Origin: CAUZFZ01 sp963579025
Lineage (GTDB): Bacteria > Planctomycetota > Planctomycetia > Planctomycetales > Planctomycetaceae
Reading direction: 5' to 3'
NCBI GenBank assembly: GCA_963579025.1
Contig: CAUZFZ010000299.1
Span: 1 to 6,225 of the forward strand
DNA: 6,225 nt
Below the pieces are notes generated by a model. That model saw only the letters and a list, made by a program, of their open reading frames with translations, was not told the origin of the DNA and ran no database searches. Positions 1 to 6,194 of this stretch are shown here, piece after piece. The stretch's first letter is position 1; each line of letters opens with the position of its first letter. The position numbers and the translations under genes are program-made.

Positions 1-3
1 CCC

Positions 4-24
4 GCGGGCGCCGCCCCGTTTTTG
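4..24 (+). terminator. Possible short intrinsic terminator at the left edge
   Basis: CGGG (5-8) can pair with CCCG (15-18) across a six-base loop, and five T residues (19-23) follow at once. This is the shape of a small Rho-independent terminator for a gene lying left of the window. The stem is only four G-C pairs plus a possible G-T closing pair, and the upstream gene cannot be seen, so the call is tentative. Confidence 0.3.
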
Positions 25-39
25 TTTCCACTCTCCTAT

Positions 40-71
40 GTCCCCTCTCCCCCGTGGGGAGAGGGTTAGGG
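40..71. repeat. Palindromic 32-bp repeat, copy A
   Basis: This 32-bp stretch is identical to 2156-2187, in the same orientation. Inside it CCCTCTCCCC (43-52) and GGGGAGAGGG (56-65) form a perfect 10-bp stem around a CGT loop, followed by TTAGGG. Elements of this kind (CCCTCTCCCC...GGGGAGAGGGTTAGGG) are, from general knowledge, scattered between genes in many bacterial genomes and behave like REP-type palindromes. This copy lies 40 bp upstream of the glycosyltransferase start, so it may end transcription from the left or shape the leader of the mRNA. No T-run follows the stem. Confidence 0.85.
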
Positions 72-111
72 GCACTGTAGTTCGCTCCCGCATCAGGCCG
101 AATGCCGCACC

Positions 112-2136
112 GTGATCGACTCGCCCGCAGACACTTCTTCGCCAGACATGCGTCGCATCCGCGTCGGCTGGTGGATTGGCCTGCTGCTCAGTTGTGTTCT
201 GATTCTTTACAGCGAACTCGATCGATGGACTTCGTTCGACACGGAAGATCCGGTCGCGCGCGCGTTCGACATGCTGTTCGACATCAACATCGACACGACA
301 CCCTTTGCGTTCCTGCTGTTGGTGCTGCCGGTTTGCTGGTTCGCGCGGCGGAATGTTCTGGAACGATCACCACGCTGGTTTGGCCGAGCGGCGCAATGGC
401 TGGCGGAGACTCCGACAAGCACTGCCAGTGGGACTCGGCGGCGGGCTGCCATACTGGCGACGCTCGTCGCGCTGACGGCGTTGCTGTCGTGCATACGGGT
501 CTCACGAACCATTGCCGAACCAAACGATGCGTGGCGTTTCGGCGACCTGCCACCGGCGTTTCACGACGAGTACAGCTATCTGTTTCAGGCCCGCACATTT
601 CTTGCCGGCGAGTGGAGTCATCCCAGTCACCCGGATGTGCCTCGCATCTTCGACCAGATGCATGTGTTGAACGAAGGCCGATTCGCCAGCCGATATTTTC
701 CGGGCACTGGCTTCTGGATCGCTCCGTTCGAGGCGACAGGAGATCCGTATCCCGGTCACTGGCTCGCCACGGTGATTGCCTGCGTGTGTACGTTTGCAAT
801 CGGTCGCGAGCTGGCCTGTAACGGAGTCGGATTACTGGCCGGCCTGCTGGCCGCCCTGTCTCCCGGGATGGTGCTGTTCGGAAACCTGCTGCTGGCGCAT
901 CAGCCGACGCTCGCCGGGCTGAGCGTGTTTGTGTACTGCTGCTTGAGACTGCAACGGCGGTGCCTGAGCCTGTCTCGCGAAATTCGGTCCGGCGACGGGG
1001 GTCAGACCACCCTCACGGGTGCGTCGAGCGAAGTCCAGCGGGCTGCCGAACACCGCGCGCCAGTTGTGCTCTCACTGTTGGCTGGAATCGGGCTGGCCTT
1101 TGCGATGCTCTGTCGACCAATGACGGCGGCGGGCATCGGACTTCCGTTTGGCGTCTTGCTTGCTGTGTGGCTCGTCCGCAACGGACGGGCCATGCGAAGA
1201 CCGGCGACGGCCATCGTTGTCGGATTCGCCATCCCGCTTGTCGCGGGTTTCGGCACCATTCTCGTGCAGAACCACGAGATCACCGGCGATGCATTCCGGA
1301 GCCCGTATCAGGTCTACACGGACCTGTTGACGCCCAGCCACATGTACGGCTTCGACAATGTCGAACGCGCTAAGTCCATGCAGACGGATCGCGTCATCAC
1401 GCACTACGACGAATGGGCAGACAACCTCGATACCGCGCTGGCCGTGAAGAATGTTCGCAATCGCATGCTGTCGAGCTGGCAATGGACGTTGGGACCGGTT
1501 GCTCTAATCGTCTCGGTGTTTGTTGTTCTGGCCGGCGCGGCCAGAAATCTGGATCAGCGATGGTGGTTGATTATCGCCGCGATCGTGTCGTTGCATCTGC
1601 TGCATGTGCCCTACTGGTTTGATGGCATCATGCACTGGCATTACGTCTTCGAATCCGGCGTGCTGTGGTGTCTGCTGGCGGCTGGTGCCACGCTGCTTCT
1701 GTTTCAACTGTTCCGGACAGGCAATCGACCGTGGATGCCAGTGTGGTGGTGCCTCCTGCTGCTCGCGAGTGTCACTGTCAATCACGTCTCGCTGCGTCCG
1801 TTCTGGGGCGTGTCGCGACTTGACGCGGGAATCAGCGAACTGAGTTTTTCGCGAGTGCAGTTCGAACGATTCCATCGAGTCGTCGAAGAGCAGGTGGACC
1901 AGACGCCGGCTCTTGTGCTGATCAAACACAACCCGCACGACCGACATATCGACTACGTGAGCAACACGCCTGACCTGTCAGCACCGATTCTCTTCGGGCG
2001 TGTGTCGGCGGATGCAAACACGACAGAAATCGAGACACTGCGATCCGCGGCACAGGCCTATCTGGACCGCAGCCTGTACGTGGCCGTCGCGCCGATGTCG
2101 CCTGGCCAGTCATGGCAGTTCATCCGACTGCGTTAA
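112..2136 (+). CDS. Polytopic membrane glycosyltransferase, GT-C fold (ArnT/PMT-like, GT39-type)
   Basis: This probably transfers a sugar from a polyprenyl-phosphate donor to an acceptor on the outer face of the cytoplasmic membrane, as GT-C enzymes do; donor and acceptor are unknown. About 12-13 hydrophobic segments are visible, near residues 18-34, 64-78, 112-130, 213-232, 238-262, 266-279, 316-333, 341-356, 363-386, 461-477, 484-499, 515-533 and 541-553. The loop after the third segment carries HDEYSYLFQA, with an acidic pair at D152-E153 in the position of the GT-C catalytic acid. FASRYFPGTG (191-200), CRPMTA (334-339) and HYVFES (510-515) resemble other conserved blocks of the group. A polar loop fills about 282-315, and residues 555-674 look like a soluble C-terminal domain. 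The GTG start at 112 has no good ribosome binding site. An in-frame ATG at 148 (residue 13) is equally possible. The gene stands alone, convergent with the next one. Confidence 0.8.
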   Translation: MIDSPADTSSPDMRRIRVGWWIGLLLSCVLILYSELDRWTSFDTEDPVARAFDMLFDINIDTTPFAFLLLVLPVCWFARRNVLERSPRWFGRAAQWLAETPTSTASGTRRRAAILATLVALTALLSCIRVSRTIAEPNDAWRFGDLPPAFHDEYSYLFQARTFLAGEWSHPSHPDVPRIFDQMHVLNEGRFASRYFPGTGFWIAPFEATGDPYPGHWLATVIACVCTFAIGRELACNGVGLLAGLLAALSPGMVLFGNLLLAHQPTLAGLSVFVYCCLRLQRRCLSLSREIRSGDGGQTTLTGASSEVQRAAEHRAPVVLSLLAGIGLAFAMLCRPMTAAGIGLPFGVLLAVWLVRNGRAMRRPATAIVVGFAIPLVAGFGTILVQNHEITGDAFRSPYQVYTDLLTPSHMYGFDNVERAKSMQTDRVITHYDEWADNLDTALAVKNVRNRMLSSWQWTLGPVALIVSVFVVLAGAARNLDQRWWLIIAAIVSLHLLHVPYWFDGIMHWHYVFESGVLWCLLAAGATLLLFQLFRTGNRPWMPVWWCLLLLASVTVNHVSLRPFWGVSRLDAGISELSFSRVQFERFHRVVEEQVDQTPALVLIKHNPHDRHIDYVSNTPDLSAPILFGRVSADANTTEIETLRSAAQAYLDRSLYVAVAPMSPGQSWQFIRLR

Positions 2137-2155
2137 TGAACGTGCCCAGTCCACA

Positions 2156-2194
2156 GTCCCCTCTCCCCCGTGGGGAGAGGGTTAGGGAGAGGGG
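2156..2194. repeat. Palindromic repeat, copy B, with an extra arm; possible bidirectional terminator
   Basis: Positions 2156-2187 repeat 40-71 exactly. The 10-bp arms are 2159-2168 and 2172-2181 with a CGT loop. This copy continues into GGGAGAGGGG (2185-2194), which is the reverse complement of CCCCTCTCCC (2158-2167). The left arm can therefore pair with either of two right arms. It lies in the 70-bp gap between the convergent stop codons at 2136 and 2207, where it could terminate or insulate transcription from both sides. There is no U-tract, so it is not a classic intrinsic terminator. Confidence 0.8.
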
Positions 2195-2206
2195 CTTCAG
2201 ACCACG

Positions 2207-3487
2207 TCAAACCTGCGGGAGTTCGAATCCTTTGCGGTAGTCACGCGTCAGAAGCGCATTCGCGTCGGCATCTCCGATGAACGTCTCGGTTTCCGGATCA
2301 AACTCCAGTCGGCGACCGGTGCGGTACGCGATATTGCCAATGTGGCACAGCAGTGAAGACAGGTGCCCCTCTTCGATGTCCGCGATCAGCTCTGCACTGC
2401 GGCGGCTTTTCACGCAGTCGATGAAGTTCTGGTAATGCCGCGGACTGTCGACCCATTTCTTTTCGTAGGAAGGTCCGCGCTCGCCTTTGTAGAAGACTCG
2501 ATAACCGTCGCGGTCGATCATCATGAATCCCTTATCGCCGTAGATGATGTTGTCGTTGTCGTGCCGATGCCCCTGCATGCGATACGGGGTGAAGTCGCGT
2601 TGCTCGAACACATACAGCAGGTCGTCGTACTCCCAGGTCACGACCATCGTGTCCGGCGTCTCCTGGGCGTCGCCTTTCGATCCCAGCTTGGCTCCGCTGC
2701 AGGACACTGCTTTGGGCGCTTTCAGGCCGGCTGCCCAGCGGCCGATGTCGATCTGATGCACTCCGTCATTGCCCAGATCGCCGGTGCCGAAGTCCCAGGT
2801 CCAGTGCCACTTGCTGTGAAACCGATTCCGATTGAAGGGCCGCTTCGGTCCCGGGCCGATCCACAGGTCGTAGTCCACTCCACCGGGTACTGATTCATCG
2901 GCGCGCGCGGGCACTCGACCTCGTCGCTGATTGTTGATGGCCTTAACCATCATGATTTTCCCGATGACGCCATCGTTGAGCAGTTTCCAGGCCTGCTCGT
3001 AATGCGGAGCGGCTCGCAGGTTTGTTCCGTGCTGGACAACGCGTTTGTGCTTACGGGCAGCTTCGACTGCCAGGCGTCCTTCACGCACGTTGTGCGAACA
3101 TGGTTTCTCGACATACACATCTTTGCCGGCCAGACAGGCGGCAATGGTAATCGGCGCGTGCCAGTGATCGGGTGTGGCCACAACCAGCGCATCGATGTCT
3201 GGCCGTTCCAGCAACGTGCGAAAGTCGACGACGTATTCAGGACGCCTCCCCTGCACCGGTTCGATGGCCGCGGCCAGTGGCTTGCCACGCGACTCGTCCA
3301 CATCACAGATGACCGCGACCTGACAGTCCGGCAGCGACGCAAACCGGTGCGCCAGAGAACGACCGCGGCCTGAGCCGAGCACCGCCACATTAACCGTGTC
3401 ATTGGCCGATGCCGCACGGACGGAAGTGGCTGCAGCGGTCACTGCACCCGCAACAGCGGCACCGAGGAATTCACGTCGATGAGTCAT
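2207..3487 (-). CDS. Gfo/Idh/MocA family oxidoreductase with Tat signal peptide
   Basis: Predicted NAD(P)-dependent dehydrogenase, or a related sugar-acting enzyme, of 426 residues; substrate unknown. The N-terminus THRREFLGAAVAGAV is a twin-arginine signal, with likely cleavage near residues 24-28 (VRA or ASA), so the mature protein should be periplasmic. The Rossmann part begins with VAVLGSGRGR (34-43). ATPDHWHA (104-111) and VEKPCSHNVREGR (126-138) follow; the K128 of the EKP motif is the usual cofactor/catalytic lysine. GVHQIDIGRW (242-251) supplies the conserved His/Asp of the C-terminal domain, and GNIAYRTGRRLEFD (384-397) is the typical tail block. The ATG at 3487 is chosen because it gives the Tat signal and has GGGAG a few bases upstream; the frame stays open to 3592 but that extension resembles nothing. 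It converges with the glycosyltransferase gene and diverges from the ADH gene. The length is normal for the family and the reading frame is intact. Confidence 0.9.
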   Translation of the reverse strand: MTHRREFLGAAVAGAVTAAATSVRAASANDTVNVAVLGSGRGRSLAHRFASLPDCQVAVICDVDESRGKPLAAAIEPVQGRRPEYVVDFRTLLERPDIDALVVATPDHWHAPITIAACLAGKDVYVEKPCSHNVREGRLAVEAARKHKRVVQHGTNLRAAPHYEQAWKLLNDGVIGKIMMVKAINNQRRGRVPARADESVPGGVDYDLWIGPGPKRPFNRNRFHSKWHWTWDFGTGDLGNDGVHQIDIGRWAAGLKAPKAVSCSGAKLGSKGDAQETPDTMVVTWEYDDLLYVFEQRDFTPYRMQGHRHDNDNIIYGDKGFMMIDRDGYRVFYKGERGPSYEKKWVDSPRHYQNFIDCVKSRRSAELIADIEEGHLSSLLCHIGNIAYRTGRRLEFDPETETFIGDADANALLTRDYRKGFELPQV

Positions 3488-3524
3488 CGTTTCGTCTCCC
3501 TGCCGGGTTTTCAGAACGCGATAC

Positions 3525-3539
3525 AGAACCTGAAGTTCT
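3525..3539. promoter_or_regulatory. Candidate operator: AGAAC-N5-GTTCT palindrome
   Basis: AGAAC (3525-3529) and GTTCT (3535-3539) are perfect inverted half-sites separated by five bases. A further direct copy of CAGAAC lies at 3512-3517, upstream of the one at 3524-3529. The site is in the 126-bp region between two divergent genes, 38 bp from the oxidoreductase start codon, where a regulator could control one or both. The half-sites resemble the GAAC/GTTC of some LexA boxes, but those use a four-base spacer. A 15-bp palindrome with 5-bp arms can occur by chance. Confidence 0.25.
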
Positions 3540-3547
3540 ACGCTGCC

Positions 3548-3576
3548 TTGGACCGCTGCACAAAGCCGATCACAAT
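3548..3576 (+). promoter_or_regulatory. Possible sigma-70-like promoter for the ADH/PLP-enzyme operon
   Basis: TTGGAC (3548-3553) and CACAAT (3571-3576) are separated by 17 bp, which is the ideal spacing. They match the TTGACA and TATAAT consensus at three and four of six positions respectively. A start site about seven bases downstream would leave a leader of about 30 bases before the ATG at 3614. It is weak and judged only by eye. Confidence 0.25.
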
Positions 3577-3613
3577 CGCTGGCCCACAACACGTCACAAC
3601 GTAAAAGGCAGCC

Positions 3614-4735
3614 ATGACAATCGCAGTGATGAACTACCTCACCGACATTCGCTTCGGAGCCGGAGCCGTCCGCATTCTATCCGACGCGATGTCGCAGTTG
3701 AGTATCACCAGGCCGCTGGTCGTGACGGACGAGGGACTGCTGAGCCTCGGCATTCTGGATCGTCTTCCGTGTACTCCCGCTGCTGTATTCGCCGGAGTTC
3801 CAACCAATCCAACTGAGGATGCCGTCGAAGCCGGAGTCGCGGTCTTTCGTGAACACGACTGTGACGGACTGGTCGCACTGGGCGGTGGATCCCCGATTGA
3901 CTGTGCGAAAGCCATCGGACTGGCGACGACACACTCCGGACCGCTGTCGGATTACGCGCTGATCAACGGTGGCCTGCCACGCATTACATCCAACATGCCC
4001 CCGCTGATTGCCATTCCAACAACATCTGGCACCGGCAGTGAAGTGGGTCGCGGCGCTTTGATCACCGTCCGTGGAGGCACGAAGCTTGGCCTGATCAGCC
4101 CGCATCTGATTCCGTCGATCGCGATCTGTGACCCCGAACTGACGCTCGAACTTCCACCGCGTCTGACCGCTGCAACGGGACTGGACGCCATCTCACACTG
4201 TGTTGAGACGTTCTGCAGCCGAAAGGTCAACCCCGTCGCCGACGCCATCGCGCTGGACGGACTGGGGCGAGCCTGGAGTTCGATCCGGGCGGCCGTACAC
4301 GATCCACAAAGTCTGCATCACCGCACGGAAATGATGATGGCCTCGTTGCAGGGGGGACTGACATTTCAGAAGGGGCTCGGAATGGTGCACAGCCTGAGTC
4401 ACCCATTGGGCGGCCTGCCGGATAAACCGCTGCATCACGGAACACTGAATGCCGTCTTCCTGCCGCATGTACTGCGATTCAACGCTGAAGCCGATTCGGG
4501 GAAGATAAAGCGAATGGCCGAAGCAATGAGCTTGTCTACCGGACGAAATCTGCCCGAGGTCTTCGAGCGACTCAACCAGGACATCGGCCTGCCGGCGAGG
4601 CTGTCTGAGATGGGCGTGACCTCCGACGACCTGTCAGGAATTCCCGCCGCGGCAATGGCGGATCACTCCACACCGACGAACCTGCGCGAGATGACCGAAG
4701 ACGACTGCCGCACGCTGCTGGAAGCGGCGTTGTAA
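3614..4735 (+). CDS. Iron-containing alcohol dehydrogenase (group III)
   Basis: NAD(P)-dependent, metal-dependent oxidoreductase of 373 residues interconverting an alcohol and an aldehyde or ketone in the cytoplasm. The N-terminal half carries the nucleotide-binding GGGSPIDCAKA (90-100). AIPTTSGTGSEVG (133-145) is a family signature. The C-terminal half has GLDAISHCVE (189-198), GMVHSLSHPLGG (256-267) and HHGTLNAVFLPHV (274-286). By alignment from memory with lactaldehyde reductase FucO, the four metal ligands are D191, H195, H259 and H275, with H263 as the extra conserved histidine. All are present, so the enzyme should be active. AAAAGG (3603-3608) lies five bases before the ATG and decides this start over the ATG at residue 6. 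It is followed after 27 bp by the PLP-enzyme gene. Relatives include 4-hydroxybutyrate dehydrogenases and lactaldehyde reductases; the sequence alone does not tell which. Confidence 0.9.
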   Translation: MTIAVMNYLTDIRFGAGAVRILSDAMSQLSITRPLVVTDEGLLSLGILDRLPCTPAAVFAGVPTNPTEDAVEAGVAVFREHDCDGLVALGGGSPIDCAKAIGLATTHSGPLSDYALINGGLPRITSNMPPLIAIPTTSGTGSEVGRGALITVRGGTKLGLISPHLIPSIAICDPELTLELPPRLTAATGLDAISHCVETFCSRKVNPVADAIALDGLGRAWSSIRAAVHDPQSLHHRTEMMMASLQGGLTFQKGLGMVHSLSHPLGGLPDKPLHHGTLNAVFLPHVLRFNAEADSGKIKRMAEAMSLSTGRNLPEVFERLNQDIGLPARLSEMGVTSDDLSGIPAAAMADHSTPTNLREMTEDDCRTLLEAAL

Positions 4736-4751
4736 GCCGAAAAACCCCATC

Positions 4752-4756
4752 GGGAG
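4752..4756 (+). promoter_or_regulatory. Ribosome binding site deciding a GTG start
   Basis: GGGAG sits six bases before the GTG at 4763, within the 27-bp gap after the ADH stop codon. It supports GTG as the start of the PLP enzyme. No terminator or promoter is evident in the gap, which fits co-transcription of the two genes. Confidence 0.6.
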
Positions 4757-4762
4757 AATCGA

Positions 4763-5851
4763 GTGAGTATCTGGCGATTCGCAGATCTGATCGTGCCCGT
4801 TGAGGAAGCACACCGGGTTTCACTGGGGGAAGGCGGCACGCCGCTGATTCCATCAAGACGGATCGGTCCCACTGCAGGCCTGTCAAACCTGTGGTTCAAG
4901 GTCGAGACGTCGAATCCTGCCGGTTCGTTCAAAGATCGAATGGGAGCGGCGTCGGTGTCGCACATGCTCGCCAGCGGGCAAACACGTTGTATCGCAACAT
5001 CCAGCGGAAACACCGGCTCGGCTTTGTCCGCTTACTGCGCGGCTGCGGGAATCGCCTGTCACATCGCGGTGGTCGAGACTGCTCCGGAAAGCAAGCTGCG
5101 TCAGATGATGGCTTATGGAGCCAACGTGTTTCATATTCGTGGCTTCGGACTCGATCCCGACATCAGCTCACGAGTGTTCGAGCGGCTGGAGAAGATCGCC
5201 GAGCGACTGGATTCCGCGATTCAGGTCAGCTCGTACATTTACAGCCCGGAAGGGATGACCGGAGTCGAGACGATCAGCCATGAGCTGGCCGAACAGACTA
5301 AGGAACTCGGCCGGCCGATCGACCGCGTCTTCTGTCAGGCCAGCGGTGGTGGTCTGTGCGTCGCGGTTGCTCGGGGATTCGCCAGTCTCGTTCGTACGGG
5401 AAGGCTTGATCAAAGCCCGGCCGTCGACTGCGTACAGCCTGAAGGAAACAACACAATGGCCGGTCCGCTGCGGGACGGCGCCGATCGCGCTCAGGAGTGC
5501 GTCTGCACGACCAGGGTCAGCGGACTGCAGGTGCCGAACATCAACGATGGCCACCTGGTAATACAGGAATGTCGGCCGACCGGCGGTACGGGTCACCTTG
5601 TCGAAGACGAGTTCGTCTGGGAAACGCAACGACGGCTGGCTCGCGAAGAAGGAATCTTCACAGAACCGGCCGGCGCTGTGGCACTGGCGGGAGCACTCCA
5701 GGCGGCTCAGAATGGCGAGATTGATTCTGGGGCGATGGTGGTGTGCCTGGTTACTGGATCCGGTTTCAAGGACGAAGCGTCCGTTGAACGCATGATCGGC
5801 GGCGAGCCGTCGCCACTACTTGAGTTCGACGACATGGGTGAGCTGGATTAG
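4763..5851 (+). CDS. Threonine-synthase-like PLP-dependent enzyme (fold type II)
   Basis: A 362-residue cytoplasmic PLP enzyme of the tryptophan-synthase-beta (fold type II) superfamily, closest by motif to threonine synthase, which converts O-phospho-homoserine to threonine. GEGGTPLIPS (22-31) is the usual opening. NPAGSFKDRM (51-60) contains the PLP-binding K57. SSGNTGSA (80-87) is the substrate/phosphate loop, ASGGGLC (193-199) the PLP-phosphate glycine loop, EPAGAVALAG (301-310) a conserved helix start, and TGSGFKD (331-337) matches the threonine synthase TGxGxKD block. The length fits the short class of threonine synthases; no N-terminal zinc-ribbon cysteines are seen. The GTG start is supported by GGGAG six bases upstream. 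It lies 27 bp after the iron-ADH, so the two probably form an operon. No other homoserine or threonine pathway gene is nearby, so it may be a paralogue with another substrate such as a different phospho- or hydroxy-amino acid. The PLP-enzyme call is firm; the specificity is not. Confidence 0.85.
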   Translation: MSIWRFADLIVPVEEAHRVSLGEGGTPLIPSRRIGPTAGLSNLWFKVETSNPAGSFKDRMGAASVSHMLASGQTRCIATSSGNTGSALSAYCAAAGIACHIAVVETAPESKLRQMMAYGANVFHIRGFGLDPDISSRVFERLEKIAERLDSAIQVSSYIYSPEGMTGVETISHELAEQTKELGRPIDRVFCQASGGGLCVAVARGFASLVRTGRLDQSPAVDCVQPEGNNTMAGPLRDGADRAQECVCTTRVSGLQVPNINDGHLVIQECRPTGGTGHLVEDEFVWETQRRLAREEGIFTEPAGAVALAGALQAAQNGEIDSGAMVVCLVTGSGFKDEASVERMIGGEPSPLLEFDDMGELD

Positions 5852-6194
5852 TTTATGTGTGTCCCAGGTACCCACGCGGTCAGGTGAGGAACGCGTCCGA
5901 AATAAGTTCCCGATACCAGCACGAAGCGCAAGCGAGTGGGTCGGAGTATCCGCGATTGGGGAAAATACACTCGCTTGCGCTTCGTGCTGGTATGAAATCG
6001 GGAAGTAGTATCGGCACGTTCCCAACTAAGTTGCGCCGTACAGAGTCAGCACGGTCGATTGCGCTTGTAAGCGGAACGAACCATGACGTTGAAACGACAT
6101 CCGTCTCTCATTCTGACGGTGTTATGGCTCATCGCAAAAAAAGCGCAACATTGATATAGAGTCGAGTTGTTAGATTTGCGAGAAGCCGCTCGCT
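5852..6194. other. Non-coding stretch after the PLP-enzyme gene
   Basis: No convincing gene is seen here. The open frames run through the inverted repeat and encode its low-information translations (for example HEAQAS, SLALRAG). Besides the inverted repeat at 5907-6004, the stretch holds an A7 tract at 6136-6142 followed by TTGATATAGA (6151-6160). That contains a TGnTATAGA extended -10-like match (6152-6160) without a good -35, so it could be a weak promoter for a gene to the right. The DNA past 6005 is less GC-rich than the genes. Confidence 0.5.
5907..6004. repeat. Long imperfect inverted repeat (hairpin element)
   Basis: Positions 5913-5938 and 5968-5993 are perfect 26-bp reverse complements, with core CACGAAGCGCAAGCGAGTG, separated by a 29-bp spacer. 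TTCCCG (5907-5912) also pairs with CGGGAA (5999-6004), leaving GAAAT (5994-5998) as a 5-base bulge, so 32 pairs can form. It begins 56 bp after the PLP-enzyme stop codon. It could act as a terminator or mRNA-stabilising hairpin for the operon, or be a pair of opposed copies of a dispersed intergenic repeat. I recall the core from planctomycete genomes but cannot verify that here. There is no U-tract and no transposase. Confidence 0.85.

Noticed and set aside
102..821. 239-residue frame overlapping the glycosyltransferase gene
   Set aside because: It is arginine/histidine/serine-rich out-of-frame sequence without domains, while the overlapping frame has clear membrane segments and GT-C motifs.
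2363..2893. 176-residue plus-strand frame antisense to the oxidoreductase
   Set aside because: It is a mirror of a well-supported gene with strong codon bias; long antisense frames are common in GC-rich DNA.
3525..3539. LexA (SOS) box
   Set aside because: The spacer between GAAC and GTTC is five bases rather than four, and neither flanking gene is a DNA-repair gene.
3488..3592. Upstream extension of the oxidoreductase frame by 35 residues
   Set aside because: The extension precedes a complete Tat signal peptide and a good ribosome binding site at the inner ATG (3487), so it is very unlikely to be translated.
5907..6004. CRISPR repeat or insertion-sequence end
   Set aside because: There are only two opposed copies, no regular spacers, no transposase and no visible target-site duplication.
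5816..6025. 69-residue minus-strand open frame across the inverted repeat
   Set aside because: It overlaps the end of the PLP-enzyme gene on the other strand and translates repeat DNA (SLALRAG, HEAQAS), a pattern expected of spurious frames.
5857..6159. 100-residue plus-strand open frame downstream of the PLP enzyme
   Set aside because: It runs straight through the inverted repeat, has no ribosome binding site or recognisable domain, and its composition reflects the repeat.
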